DNA of 64,000 bases from Rossellomorea aquimaris (lineage in GTDB: Bacteria > Bacillota > Bacilli > Bacillales > Bacillaceae_B). A model generated the notes under the pieces. That model had not been told where the DNA came from, did not search any database, and saw only the letters and a list, made by a program, of their open reading frames with translations. The position numbers and the translations under genes were made by a program. The stretch spans positions 1-64,000 of the forward strand of contig NZ_JAIVAT010000005.1 in the NCBI RefSeq assembly GCF_020172085.1, read 5' to 3'. Of this stretch, positions 9,635 to 18,192 are shown one piece after another; positions within the stretch are counted from its first letter, which is position 1; each line of letters opens with the position of its first letter.

Positions 9635-10294
9635 TTATTCTGACTCTTGGACATCAAGTTCTGCCTTTGAGTAAAATTCTTGTTTTTGCTTGTTGAATGA
9701 ATCTGTCTTCGTATTGTAATCTTCATTAAACTTCTCGATCATTTCATATTGTTCATTAATGGAAGTGATTTGTTTTTCTAGTTCTTCCATCGTAAGATCT
9801 TTCTTTTTAAACATATTATAAAGTTCTTCATCAAGAGAAAGGGCCTCTAAATAAGAGGATGTGAGTTTTTCATGGAGCTGATATCGCTCTTTCATCGTAT
9901 CATTGAGCTTTTTCGCTTCTTTTTGAAGGTCTGTATCTTTTAACTCATCCATATATTCCTTTGCTTTCGCAAACTCTTCTTTGGCTTCACTCATGGACTC
10001 ACGTTCTTTTTCGATATACTCTTTTCTTTTACTGATGTTGTCCAGAGCTTCATCGGAAAGCTTAACAATTTGGTCAAACTCTTTCATTCCGAGATCCATG
10101 ATTTTCGTATAAATCTCTTTTTCTTTTTCTTCAGACTCTTGAAGAGGCTTTTGAACTTCAACGTATTGACTTTCTTTCGCAACAGTTTCTTCAAGAACAT
10201 TATACAAATTTTCCTCGGGTGTAGAACCACCGACACATCCCATAAGGACAATGATAGCGGCTCCTAAAATGAAAGCAAAACGAAATTTCGACAC
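9635..10294 (-). CDS. ykyA: YkyA-family cell-wall lipoprotein
   Basis: This 219-residue protein has a lipoprotein signal (VLMGC, Cys near residue 20) and an almost wholly helical, Lys/Glu-rich mature chain with coiled-coil character. It matches the YkyA (putative cell-wall-binding lipoprotein) family in size, composition and position between defB and pdhA. It should be anchored to the outer membrane face. Its function is unknown. In B. subtilis it also precedes pdhA, but here a terminator separates the two genes. Confidence 0.87.
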   Translation of the reverse strand: MSKFRFAFILGAAIIVLMGCVGGSTPEENLYNVLEETVAKESQYVEVQKPLQESEEKEKEIYTKIMDLGMKEFDQIVKLSDEALDNISKRKEYIEKERESMSEAKEEFAKAKEYMDELKDTDLQKEAKKLNDTMKERYQLHEKLTSSYLEALSLDEELYNMFKKKDLTMEELEKQITSINEQYEMIEKFNEDYNTKTDSFNKQKQEFYSKAELDVQESE

Positions 10295-10327
10295 AACCAG
10301 ATCCCCCTTACCTATTTACCACCTTCT

Positions 10328-10356
10328 ACTATATCTATGTCTACATCTTTTGACAA
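10328..10356 (-). promoter_or_regulatory. SigA promoter of ykyA
   Basis: On the minus strand TTGTCA (10351-10356) and TATAGT (10328-10333) are exactly 17 bases apart. The predicted start near 10321 gives a leader of about 27 bases. Confidence 0.7.
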
Positions 10357-10619
10357 TAGGGATTTACAACTGTGGAAAAAAATGTCGTTTAGACTATTAT
10401 TCCTATTAAAAGAGTATGTATATTGGTGCTTGAGTATTCCTGATAATTTCAGTTCTCATTCATTAACTTTTCCAAAGGAAAATGATAGACTGTTATCATA
10501 CATAATAGATTATATTAAAACGTAAAGTAGAGAAGGGATCATCTAGGCACCCTGTCTTTTTTTGTGTTCCATGGACAGCCGGGACCCGTTATTTCTATTG
10601 TACGCGAGGAGGAAGAACA
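10357..10619 (+). other. Leader region of defB
   Basis: This AT-rich upstream region of defB holds no gene. A 5-bp inverted repeat CTGTC/GACAG spans 10551-10579 in a short GC-richer patch before the ribosome site. No convincing -35/-10 pair was found, although TATCATACATAAT near 10494 is -10-like. Confidence 0.35.
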
Positions 10620-11174
10620 ATGATTACGATGAATGACATCATCCGTGAGGGTCACCCTACATTAACGATGGTGGCTAAGGAAGTGCCTCTCCCACCATCC
10701 CAAGAAGACCAGGAGATATTGAGAAGCTTATTAGAATATGTCATAAATAGTCAAAATCCTGAAACGGCAAGTAAATATGGACTAAGACCTGGAATTGGTC
10801 TCGCTGCACCTCAGATAAATGTCTCAAAACGGATGCTTGCCGTCAATGTCACAGACAATCAAGGAAAGCTCTACAGTCACGCGCTTTTCAATCCAAAAAT
10901 CATCAGTCATTCCATCGAGAAGGCCTATTTAACTTCTGGGGAAGGATGCTTATCCGTCGATCGGAATGTGCCGGGCTTTGTCCCTCGGTATGCGAGAGTG
11001 ACAGTGAGAGGATGGGATGTGGACGGCAATGAAGTAAAGCTCCGTCTTAAAGGGCTTCCTGCCATCGTCTTTCAACATGAAATCGACCACTTGAACGGAG
11101 TCATGTTTTATGACCACATTAATCCTAACAATCCATTCGAACCGATCCCAGATGCAATTGCAATTGAACGATGA
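10620..11174 (+). CDS. defB: Peptide deformylase
   Basis: This enzyme removes the N-formyl group from new polypeptides. All three metal-site motifs are present: GIGLAAPQ (58-65), EGCLSV with ligand Cys110, and HEIDH with His153, Glu154 and His157. The 184 residues, including an insertion after the first helix, fit the Gram-positive type 2 deformylases (DefB, formerly YkrB). GAGGAGG is seven bases before the ATG. It converges with ykrA, as in B. subtilis. Confidence 0.96.
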   Translation: MITMNDIIREGHPTLTMVAKEVPLPPSQEDQEILRSLLEYVINSQNPETASKYGLRPGIGLAAPQINVSKRMLAVNVTDNQGKLYSHALFNPKIISHSIEKAYLTSGEGCLSVDRNVPGFVPRYARVTVRGWDVDGNEVKLRLKGLPAIVFQHEIDHLNGVMFYDHINPNNPFEPIPDAIAIER

Positions 11175-11181
11175 ACCTACT

Positions 11182-11212
11182 AAAAAGCCTCCCGTCACGC
11201 GGGAGGCTTTTT
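11182..11212. terminator. Bidirectional terminator, defB / ykrA
   Basis: The perfect stem AAAAAGCCTCCCG/CGGGAGGCTTTTT has a four-base loop. It lies between two converging genes and has U tracts on both strands. Confidence 0.95.
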
Positions 11213-11218
11213 CAATAT

Positions 11219-11989
11219 CTAGATCAGTTCGAGTTCTTTTAAACCGTGGTATATTCCATCTTCATCCACATGTTTTGTAATCAGGTCTGCATGGTGTTGG
11301 ACTTCCTGTACCGCATTTCCCATAGCAACACCTGTACCGACTGATTGTATCATCTCAATATCATTCAAACCGTCGCCAAATGCGTAAACATCCTCCATTT
11401 TGAATCCGAGCTTTGCAATCATCTTTTTGATTCCCTCGGCCTTTGAACCGCCTTTAGGCAGAATATCCATGGAGTATTGATGCCAGCGGATAAACGTGAA
11501 ATCGGTATACTTCTCCCGATAAAAGGCTTCTTCTTCTTTGGAACAGAATAATAAGGATTGATAGATGTCTCTCCCTTTGTAAAAATCCGGGTCGAATCCC
11601 GGATGAGGGAACTTCAAGCTGCTCATGCTTTTTTCAATATAATCGTGGTGCTGATGGTTTGATTTCATCGTTTGGTGATTGAGGTGTACGACAGGATGCT
11701 CCTTCTTATACGTATCCTCTAATAACTCTTCCAACGTTTCGAGTTTCAACGGATTCGTATAAATCACTTCATTTTCAAACACCACATATTGCCCATTAAA
11801 GGAAACGAAAGATTCAATCCCCAACTCTTCTCTCAGGCTTTCATACATAAACGGAGCTCTTCCCGTCGCAATTGCAACATACGTACCGTTTTCCTGCAGC
11901 GTCTGAATGGCTTCTTTCGTTGCTTGAGGCAGTTTCTTATCGTGATCAAGCAGGGTACCGTCTATATCAAAGAAAACTATTTTAGACAT
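11219..11989 (-). CDS. ykrA: HAD-IIB (Cof-type) phosphatase YkrA
   Basis: This cytosolic phosphatase of the haloacid dehalogenase superfamily, Cof subfamily, has motif I DIDGTLLD at residues 8-15 and motif II ATGRAP near 41. A motif III lysine lies in GGSKAEG, and motif IV is GDGLNDIEM near 207. A C2 cap domain lies between motifs II and III. Such enzymes dephosphorylate sugar phosphates or flavin and pyridoxal precursors, and the substrate here is not known. Position next to defB matches B. subtilis ykrA. Confidence 0.9.
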   Translation of the reverse strand: MSKIVFFDIDGTLLDHDKKLPQATKEAIQTLQENGTYVAIATGRAPFMYESLREELGIESFVSFNGQYVVFENEVIYTNPLKLETLEELLEDTYKKEHPVVHLNHQTMKSNHQHHDYIEKSMSSLKFPHPGFDPDFYKGRDIYQSLLFCSKEEEAFYREKYTDFTFIRWHQYSMDILPKGGSKAEGIKKMIAKLGFKMEDVYAFGDGLNDIEMIQSVGTGVAMGNAVQEVQHHADLITKHVDEDGIYHGLKELELI

Positions 11990-12177
11990 GATCGTTCTCC
12001 TTTTCCGTCATATTCGATTACCAATCTATTTTACACGTTGTTTAAGGTAATCCTTTACGGTAGAAATGTCAATGAAGACGACCGAACACAACGATTTACC
12101 AAACATAACCATGTAAGAGATTCCATAAATTCCGTACAATATAAGTAATACAACAGAGACGTCCCTATTATTGTTCC

Positions 12178-12206
12178 TTTACTTCAAAGGAAAATCTCGG
12201 TAAACT
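12178..12206 (+). promoter_or_regulatory. Candidate promoter of the 23-residue peptide gene
   Basis: TTTACT and TAAACT are 17 bases apart. Transcription would start near 12213, so the mRNA would begin almost at the ribosome site. Confidence 0.45.
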
Positions 12207-12227
12207 ATTGATAAGGAGTGATCCACC

Positions 12228-12299
12228 ATGTTAAAGAAGCTGAGAAAAAAGCTTTTAAAACAGTGGAAAGATTTGCTTAGAAAAAAAACGATCGCCTAA
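12228..12299 (+). CDS. 23-residue cationic amphipathic peptide
   Basis: The frame reads MLKKLRKKLLK then QWKDLLRKKTIA. Ten Lys/Arg against one Asp give a net charge near +9. Leu/Trp at 2, 5, 9, 13, 16 and 17 fall on one helical face, so it should form a strongly amphipathic helix. AAGGAGTG lies seven bases before the ATG, which argues that it is translated. It resembles in kind the small basic RNA-chaperone-like or membrane-active peptides of Bacillus, but I cannot assign a family. It stands alone: a candidate terminator follows at 12379-12440, and the next gene is rpoY. Its job is unknown. Confidence 0.62.
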   Translation: MLKKLRKKLLKQWKDLLRKKTIA

Positions 12300-12378
12300 T
12301 CTATCGATTCACGAAAAGCAGCATAACCGGAATGCACGCTCTTCGGAGATACCGACATACATTTATACACAAAGAAAA

Positions 12379-12440
12379 AGGGACTGACGCCACTAGTGAG
12401 TTTTATGTCTCCATTGGTATTGGTCCCTCTTCTACTTTTT
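12379..12440 (+). terminator. Possible terminator after the peptide gene
   Basis: AGGGAC (12379) can pair with GTCCCT (12423), with partial pairing inside. CTTCTACTTTTT follows. The loop is long, so this is weak. Confidence 0.4.
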
Positions 12441-12637
12441 ATCATGATTTAGTAAAGGATTATTCAAAAACTTTATTTACAGAGAAGAATCCTTTATAAT
12501 TTATTACATACATAAACTATGCGATTCATTCCCTATATGAATGACAGGCTATTATATAAGATTTTTGAGCAAATACTGCCGGTCATGGACCATTCTGATG
12601 AACCTTTAATTACAGGCCTTTCCATTCATCGATTGGT

Positions 12638-12835
12638 CGCCCTGTGATAAGAAAATGATACCTGGGAAATCATCGTTTTTTTACCACAGGGCGTATACGA
12701 GCCAAATATGAACATCGTCATATTCAGACTAAACAGGTATACTATACCGATTAGAAGGGAAACCTGCCCTCTAATGTCTTTGCTCTATAGCATCCGGTCT
12801 TGATCGTCATGATCCGTCCTACTGAAATGGGACGT
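12638..12835 (+). other. Cluster of inverted repeats before rpoY-rnjA
   Basis: Five separate inverted repeats occur in about 200 bases. CGCCCTGTG/CACAGGGCG (12638-12693) encloses ATGAT/ATCAT. AATATGA/TCATATT is at 12705-12724. GGTATA-C-TATACC is at 12736-12748. TTAGAaGGG/CCCTCTAA is at 12751-12774. CGTCC/GGACG lies near 12815-12834. The GGTATACTATACC palindrome contains TATACT, which with TCGTCA 17 bases upstream could be the rpoY promoter. No coding frame with a ribosome site was found. It could be a structured leader, an unknown small RNA or operator sites. Confidence 0.5.
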
Positions 12836-12943
12836 GCTTCCATACCTTCAAGAGTTTACGATGCCGCTTATGTTATGTAGTTGATAACTTTTTTATCATA
12901 GATGAAAGTTAGATTTTTTGAAAACGGATAAGGAGAGAGAAAA

Positions 12944-13150
12944 ATGATTTTTAAAGTATTTTATCAAGAAAGTAAAGCAGAAGTGCCTGTTCGCGAATGC
13001 ACTCAATCTCTTTACATGAAAGCAGATTCAGAACGTGAAGTACGCCTGAATTTAAAAGACAAACCGTATAATATCGAATTCGTACAAAAGCTTGAGGGCG
13101 CTTTTTTAGAGTATGAACAAAACCACCATTCTTTCGAGTTGGAGCAATAA
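12944..13150 (+). CDS. rpoY: RNA polymerase epsilon subunit RpoY
   Basis: This small (68-residue) accessory subunit of Firmicute RNA polymerase was formerly YkzG. The sequence [18 protein letters not shown] and a C-terminal [17 protein letters not shown] are characteristic. It is always found directly before the RNase J1 gene, as here with a three-base gap. AAGGAGAG precedes the ATG. In B. subtilis it binds core polymerase and may resemble phage polymerase inhibitors in fold. Confidence 0.95.
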   Translation: MIFKVFYQESKAEVPVRECTQSLYMKADSEREVRLNLKDKPYNIEFVQKLEGAFLEYEQNHHSFELEQ

Positions 13151-13153
13151 GCA

Positions 13154-14821
13154 ATGAAATTTGTAAAGAATGACCAAACCGCTGTATTTGCCCTTGGCGG
13201 TTTAGGTGAAATCGGTAAAAACACATACGGCGTACAATTCCAAGACGAAATTATCCTAATCGATGCTGGTATCAAGTTCCCTGAGGACGAACTGCTCGGT
13301 ATCGATTATGTTATCCCGGATTATACTTATCTGGTGAAGAATGCGGATAAAATCAAAGGTCTTTTCGTCACTCATGGACATGAAGACCATATCGGTGGAA
13401 TTCCATATTTACTTCGCGAATTAAATATCCCAATATACGGTGGGAAACTAGCACTAGGCCTGATCAAGAATAAGCTTGAAGAGCACGGTTTACTACGTAA
13501 TGCGAAATTAAATGTCATCCAGGAAGATGATATTATTAAATTCCGCAAAACATCTGTAACCTTCTTCAGAACTACCCATAGTATTCCGGACTCATATGGA
13601 ATCGTTGTTAAAACACCACCTGGTAATGTTGTGCATACAGGTGACTTCAAATTCGACTTCACTCCTGTTGGTGAACCTGCGAACTTAACCAAGATGGCTG
13701 AAATCGGAAAAGAAGGCGTTCTTTGTCTACTGTCTGACAGTACAAATGCTGAGGTACCAAACTTCACCATGTCAGAACGAAAAGTTGGAGAAAGCATCAA
13801 TGATATCTTCCGTAAAGTGGATGGAAGGGTCATCTTTGCTACATTCGCTTCGAATATTCACCGCCTTCAACAAGTGGTGGAAGCGGCCGTATTCCATAAT
13901 CGTAAGGTCGCTGTTTTCGGAAGAAGCATGGAGGCAGCCATCACGATCGGTCAGGAACTAGGTTATATCAATGCACCAAAGGATACATTCATTGAACATA
14001 ATCAGATCAATCGCCTTCCTGCAAATGAAGTGGCTATCCTTTGCACTGGCTCACAGGGTGAACCGATGGCTGCATTATCAAGGATCGCAAACGGCACTCA
14101 CCGTCAGATCCAGATCCAGCCTGGCGACACTGTAGTATTCTCTTCATCACCAATTCCAGGGAATACAATCAGCGTTAACCGTACGATTAATCTCTTATAT
14201 CGTGCCGGTGCTGAAGTCATTCACGGTCCATTAAGCGATATCCATACTTCCGGGCATGGCGGACAGCAAGAGATGAAGTTGATGCTTCGTTTAATGAACC
14301 CAACCTTCTTTATGCCGATTCACGGTGAATTCCGTATGCAGAAGATGCACGCTCAACTTGGTGTTGATTGTGGCGTACAAGAGGAAAACTGCTTTATCAT
14401 GGACAATGGTGAAGTCCTTGCTTTGAGCAATGATTCCGCGCAGGTAGCAGGTAAGATCCCTTCCGGAAATGTCTATATCGATGGAAGCGGAATCGGTGAT
14501 ATCGGGAATATCGTTCTTCGTGATCGCCGCATCCTCTCTGAAGAAGGATTGGTCATCGTCGTTGTCAGCATCGATATGAAGGATTTCAAGATTGCATCAG
14601 GTCCGGACTTAATTTCAAGAGGATTTGTTTACATGCGTGAATCAGGTGATCTGATCAATGAAGCTCAGACACTTATTTCTAAACATATGAACAAGGTCCT
14701 TGAAAGAAGAACGTCACAATGGTCTGAAATCAAAAACGAAATCACAGATACACTAGCTCCATTCTTATATGAGAAAACAAAACGCCGTCCAATGATATTA
14801 CCAATCATCATGGAAGTGTGA
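13154..14821 (+). CDS. rnjA: Ribonuclease J1
   Basis: This metallo-beta-lactamase/beta-CASP ribonuclease has both 5'-3' exonuclease and endonuclease activity and is central to mRNA decay and rRNA maturation. The metal-site motif HGHEDH is at residues 74-79. Further ligands are in the VHTGDF region, and beta-CASP motifs follow. The C-terminal domain ends near residue 555, the usual length. It is translated with rpoY. SR1P and GapA, both linked to RNase J1 in B. subtilis, make the nearby SR1 gene a meaningful neighbour. Confidence 0.98.
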   Translation: MKFVKNDQTAVFALGGLGEIGKNTYGVQFQDEIILIDAGIKFPEDELLGIDYVIPDYTYLVKNADKIKGLFVTHGHEDHIGGIPYLLRELNIPIYGGKLALGLIKNKLEEHGLLRNAKLNVIQEDDIIKFRKTSVTFFRTTHSIPDSYGIVVKTPPGNVVHTGDFKFDFTPVGEPANLTKMAEIGKEGVLCLLSDSTNAEVPNFTMSERKVGESINDIFRKVDGRVIFATFASNIHRLQQVVEAAVFHNRKVAVFGRSMEAAITIGQELGYINAPKDTFIEHNQINRLPANEVAILCTGSQGEPMAALSRIANGTHRQIQIQPGDTVVFSSSPIPGNTISVNRTINLLYRAGAEVIHGPLSDIHTSGHGGQQEMKLMLRLMNPTFFMPIHGEFRMQKMHAQLGVDCGVQEENCFIMDNGEVLALSNDSAQVAGKIPSGNVYIDGSGIGDIGNIVLRDRRILSEEGLVIVVVSIDMKDFKIASGPDLISRGFVYMRESGDLINEAQTLISKHMNKVLERRTSQWSEIKNEITDTLAPFLYEKTKRRPMILPIIMEV

Positions 14822-14830
14822 TTATGTAAA

Positions 14831-14859
14831 AAGAGGCTGATCTTAAAGATCAGCCTCTT
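14831..14859. terminator. Bidirectional terminator, rnjA / ktrC
   Basis: The perfect stem AAGAGGCTGATC/GATCAGCCTCTT has a five-base loop between converging genes. The U tract is good on the minus strand and moderate on the plus strand. Confidence 0.92.
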
Positions 14860-14867
14860 CTTTCGTA

Positions 14868-15527
14868 TTATAAAACTTTTTTTTCAAATCGGTTAATATC
14901 TGTATCGGCCCCTATCACAATGAGGATGTCGCCTACGCGAATCTGTTCATCAGCCTGTGGGGATACAATAATATCTTTTTCCCTTTTAATCGCCACAATG
15001 TTAATTCCGAATTGTGCACGTATATCCAAATCGATCAAAGAGTTTCCACTAAGTTGTTCATTCGCCACGATCTCCACAATCGAATGTTCATCTGATAACT
15101 CCAGATAATCCAGCACATTATTTGAGATGATATTATGTGCAATCCTTCTTCCCATATCCCTCTCCGGATGAACGACTTGATTAGCCCCTATCTTTCGGAG
15201 TACTTTTTCATGATAGTCGTTTTGCGCTTTCACTGTGATTTTCTTCACACCGATCTCCTTTAACATTAATGTCGTCAGGATACTCGACTGAATATCGTCA
15301 CCAATTGCGACAATCACATGATCAAAATTGCGGATCCCAAGGCTTTTCAAGACTGATTCATCAGTAGAGTCCGCCACTACCGCATGTGATGCAATGGAAG
15401 AGAACTCATTCACCTTGTCTTCATCCTGGTCGATGGCCATAACTTCCATACCTTGATCTGTCAACGATCTCACGATACTGCCGCCAAACCGACCCAATCC
15501 AATTACTACAAACTCTTTTTTCACCAT
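14868..15527 (-). CDS. ktrC: KtrC potassium-channel RCK subunit
   Basis: This cytosolic gating ring of a Ktr potassium transporter has an RCK_N Rossmann domain with GLGRFGGS (residues ~11-18) and the acidic end IDQDE that binds nucleotide. An RCK_C domain from about residue 140 binds c-di-AMP in related proteins. The length of 219 is standard. The membrane partner (KtrD) is not in the window. Position beside rnjA matches B. subtilis ykqB (ktrC). CbpB, another c-di-AMP receptor, is encoded at 40,400. Confidence 0.93.
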   Translation of the reverse strand: MVKKEFVVIGLGRFGGSIVRSLTDQGMEVMAIDQDEDKVNEFSSIASHAVVADSTDESVLKSLGIRNFDHVIVAIGDDIQSSILTTLMLKEIGVKKITVKAQNDYHEKVLRKIGANQVVHPERDMGRRIAHNIISNNVLDYLELSDEHSIVEIVANEQLSGNSLIDLDIRAQFGINIVAIKREKDIIVSPQADEQIRVGDILIVIGADTDINRFEKKVL

Positions 15528-15564
15528 GTATCCCCCCGTACTCTCTATAGCTTTTATTTTAGCA

Positions 15565-15593
15565 TAAAAAAAAGGAGAAAATGAATTTTCTCC
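15565..15593 (-). terminator. Terminator of cydAB
   Basis: GGAGAAA/TTTCTCC, with a six-base loop, is followed by nine U on the minus strand. It lies between cydB and ktrC. Confidence 0.85.
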
Positions 15594-15626
15594 CTTTCCT
15601 ATACATTATTTCATTGAACACCACTG

Positions 15627-16640
15627 TTACTTGTTCCCTTTTACATAATCGGCATCGAATAAGAAGAGTCTCATTAAAAGATACAGAGACGGAATCAACA
15701 ACAACAGGCCTGCAATAAAAACGATGACAAGCGCCATTCCCATCGTTGGATTCGTGACACTTGTTTCAATCGTGATAAAAGGCTTCAAGATGTATGGTAA
15801 ATGGGACGCTCCATACCCGAAAAAAGCAAAGAAGAATTGCAACATCACAAGAGTGAACGCCAGTCCGAAATGTTTTCTTCTATAAATGAAAAGTGATGCA
15901 CCAAGGAAGCATAGGAGAGATAGTCCGAACATCCACCAAATATCAATGGCGCTCGCAAAATGCTCAGGATTATGTTCTCTCAAAGACACAAACACAAGCA
16001 AACTTGCTAATATTGTAGGAGGACTCCAGAATAGAGAAAATTTTCTCAGCTCTTCCCTTGAATCCAGATCCCCTGCGCGATTGGCATAATAAGTGAGAAA
16101 TGTCGCACTGATGAATAGGACCGATACAATCGACAGGACCACAACGCTCCATGAATATGGGCTCGTAAATAATTCCCGGGCTAGGAACACAACCTTATCA
16201 CCCTGTTCCTCCAAAAAACCACCTTCTGAAATGGTCAACGCTGTCGACAAAGAGGCAGGAATCAATAATCCTGTTGCCCCATATAGAAACAAGTAAACAA
16301 TATTGTCTTTTGAACCATAGTTTCCGAACGCATAAAAGCTCCCCCTGATGGCAAGCAAGATGATGGCGATACTACCCGGTAGCAATAATGCTGTCCCATA
16401 ATAATAGGCCGCATCAGGAAAAAAACCGACTAGCCCAACAAAGAAGAAGACAAAAAAGACATTTGTAACTTCCCATACAGGGGAAAGATAACGACTGATC
16501 AACACATTCAAAGTATGCTCTTTCCCTTTTATTCTTCCGTAAAAAGCAAAGAAACCTGCTCCGAAATCGATCGAAGCCACTATTAAATAACCATAAAGAA
16601 AAATCCACAAGACGGTAATCCCCACGATTTCCAAACTCAT
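15627..16640 (-). CDS. cydB: bd-type ubiquinol/menaquinol oxidase subunit II
   Basis: This integral membrane subunit of a cytochrome bd-type quinol oxidase has about eight to nine predicted helices over 337 residues. The family start (GITVLWIFLYGYLIVASIDFGAG) and the PVWEVTNVFFVFF segment are clear. ATG 16640 (MSLEIVG) is chosen because GGAGG is one base from the ATG at 16646 but seven from this one. It follows cydA by 62 bases. The pair resembles B. subtilis YthAB more than CydAB. Confidence 0.9.
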   Translation of the reverse strand: MSLEIVGITVLWIFLYGYLIVASIDFGAGFFAFYGRIKGKEHTLNVLISRYLSPVWEVTNVFFVFFFVGLVGFFPDAAYYYGTALLLPGSIAIILLAIRGSFYAFGNYGSKDNIVYLFLYGATGLLIPASLSTALTISEGGFLEEQGDKVVFLARELFTSPYSWSVVVLSIVSVLFISATFLTYYANRAGDLDSREELRKFSLFWSPPTILASLLVFVSLREHNPEHFASAIDIWWMFGLSLLCFLGASLFIYRRKHFGLAFTLVMLQFFFAFFGYGASHLPYILKPFITIETSVTNPTMGMALVIVFIAGLLLLIPSLYLLMRLFLFDADYVKGNK

Positions 16641-16708
16641 ACCCATTCCTCCCTCTTTACAAAATCTAAACGATCGTCCCCTTCACAGGAAAGAGACTAG
16701 CAATCTAC

Positions 16709-18046
16709 TTAGCTGGCCTTTCTGGGAAAGCGCTGTTCAAGTTCAGCTTCTGCAGGCTTATTTCTGAACATTTTAATCAACACAACCACACAGAGAATAC
16801 CGAGAATAATATATAATCCAACAAAAAGAGCAAACGTCAAGCCCACTCCATCTGCTTTCGTCGCTGCCTCAGCCACCTTCATATAACCCCTTAATATCCA
16901 AGGCTGACGGCCGACCTCAGCATAAATCCAGCCAAATTCAATGGCCAGCATCGCGAGTGGCCCACTGGCTACAATCCCCCATAACAAAGGCTTATTCCAT
17001 TCATTTCGTTTTTTCCACTTCCAAAACACGATAAATACTGCAGCAATGAAGATACTGTAAAACCCAATCGAAACCATCAGGTCAAATAAATAGTGGACCC
17101 ATAATGGCGGGCGCTCGTCTTCAGGAAATTCATTCAAACCGATGACCTCTGTATCAAATGAGCTGCCTGCGAGGAAACTTAGAAATCCAGGTAATCGAAT
17201 CTCATTATGAACTTCATTTTGTTCATCCAGTGTTCCAAATACAATCAGATCGGCATTCTTTTCAGACTCGAAATGCCACTCTGCCGCAGCAAGTTTCTCG
17301 GGCTGATATTCAGCCAGGAATTTCGCTGACAAATCTCCTGCCAGTGCAGAACCAAATGCAAAGATCAGACCGGATACCATTGTTAAACGAAGAGCTTTCT
17401 TATGATAGTCTCCTCCTTTTTTACGGAGGATCGCAAATGCAGTAATAGCACCCAGTATAAGAGCAGATGTCAAATAAGCCGTCGTTAAGACGTGAAACAC
17501 TTTTGTAGGTGTAGCCGGATTTAACATCGCTGCTATCGGATCGATATTGATGGCTTTTCCATCTTTCAACTCAAATCCCTGCGGCGTATTCATGAACGCG
17601 TTAACCGTCGTTATAAACAGAGCAGATGCCGAAGAGCCGATCATAACAGGGATCGTCAACAGCCAATGAATCCACTTATTCTTGAACCTGTCCCATGTAT
17701 ATAGATAAATTCCCAAAAAGATTGCCTCGAAGAAAAACGCAAAGGTTTCCATGAATAAAGGCAGGGCAATCACCTGTCCCGCCACCTGCATAAAGGATGG
17801 CCATAACATGGACAATTGCAGCCCAATCGCAGTACCGGTCACGACCCCCACCGCAACAGTAATCGTAAATCCCCTTGCCCATCTTCGTGCAAGCAATAAA
17901 TAATGAGGATCATTCCGTTTAATCCCCATGAACTCGGCTATGGAAATCATAACTGGAACCCCCACACCGATTGTCGCAAAAATAATATGGAACGCGAGCG
18001 TTGTCGAAGTAAGCATCCTGCTTAACATTACACTATCCAACACCAT
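16709..18046 (-). CDS. cydA: bd-type quinol oxidase subunit I (CydA/YthA)
   Basis: This heme-bearing subunit oxidises menaquinol and reduces oxygen to water. A heme ligand His20 lies in AFHIIFATIG, and the proton-channel glutamates lie in ETFAFFFEAIFLG near residue 100. A His is at VFHVLTT, and the conserved GRQPWILRG is near 388. At 445 residues with a short quinol loop it belongs to the cyanide-insensitive/YthA branch rather than the long-loop E. coli type. A strong promoter and a Rex box lie upstream, so induction at high NADH/low oxygen is expected. Confidence 0.92.
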   Translation of the reverse strand: MVLDSVMLSRMLTSTTLAFHIIFATIGVGVPVMISIAEFMGIKRNDPHYLLLARRWARGFTITVAVGVVTGTAIGLQLSMLWPSFMQVAGQVIALPLFMETFAFFFEAIFLGIYLYTWDRFKNKWIHWLLTIPVMIGSSASALFITTVNAFMNTPQGFELKDGKAINIDPIAAMLNPATPTKVFHVLTTAYLTSALILGAITAFAILRKKGGDYHKKALRLTMVSGLIFAFGSALAGDLSAKFLAEYQPEKLAAAEWHFESEKNADLIVFGTLDEQNEVHNEIRLPGFLSFLAGSSFDTEVIGLNEFPEDERPPLWVHYLFDLMVSIGFYSIFIAAVFIVFWKWKKRNEWNKPLLWGIVASGPLAMLAIEFGWIYAEVGRQPWILRGYMKVAEAATKADGVGLTFALFVGLYIILGILCVVVLIKMFRNKPAEAELEQRFPRKAS

Positions 18047-18116
18047 TCAATACTCCCCCTACCGAATTACTCATTATCGTAAACATCTTCTTACTACTGT
18101 TTATCACTTAACGTTC

Positions 18117-18145
18117 ATTATAAAACCTAGGGTAGAGTTTGTGAA
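18117..18145 (-). promoter_or_regulatory. SigA promoter of cydAB
   Basis: On the minus strand TTCACA (18140-18145) and a perfect TATAAT (18117-18122) are exactly 17 bases apart. The predicted start is near 18110, 64 bases before the cydA ATG. Confidence 0.82.
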
Positions 18146-18163
18146 GTGTTGAACATGAATATT

Positions 18164-18181
18164 ATGTGACGTTTTTCACAA
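18164..18181. promoter_or_regulatory. Rex operator upstream of cydAB
   Basis: TGTGA-N6-TCACA (18165-18180), extended by A at both ends, fits the Rex consensus TTGTGA-N6-TCACAA. It is centred about 62 bases before the predicted start point. A further half site TTTGTGAA at 18138-18145 overlaps the -35. Rex is the NADH-sensing repressor of cyd genes in Firmicutes. Confidence 0.75.
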
Positions 18182-18192
18182 ATTCTATTTTT

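Noticed and set aside
12708-12803. A 31-codon frame (MNIVIFRLNRY...) in the rpoY leader
   Set aside because: It has no ribosome site and runs through inverted repeats. Likely chance.
15528-15626. c-di-AMP (ydaO/yuaA) riboswitch ahead of ktrC
   Set aside because: The gap is only 99 bases and is occupied by the cydB terminator. The long conserved aptamer is absent.
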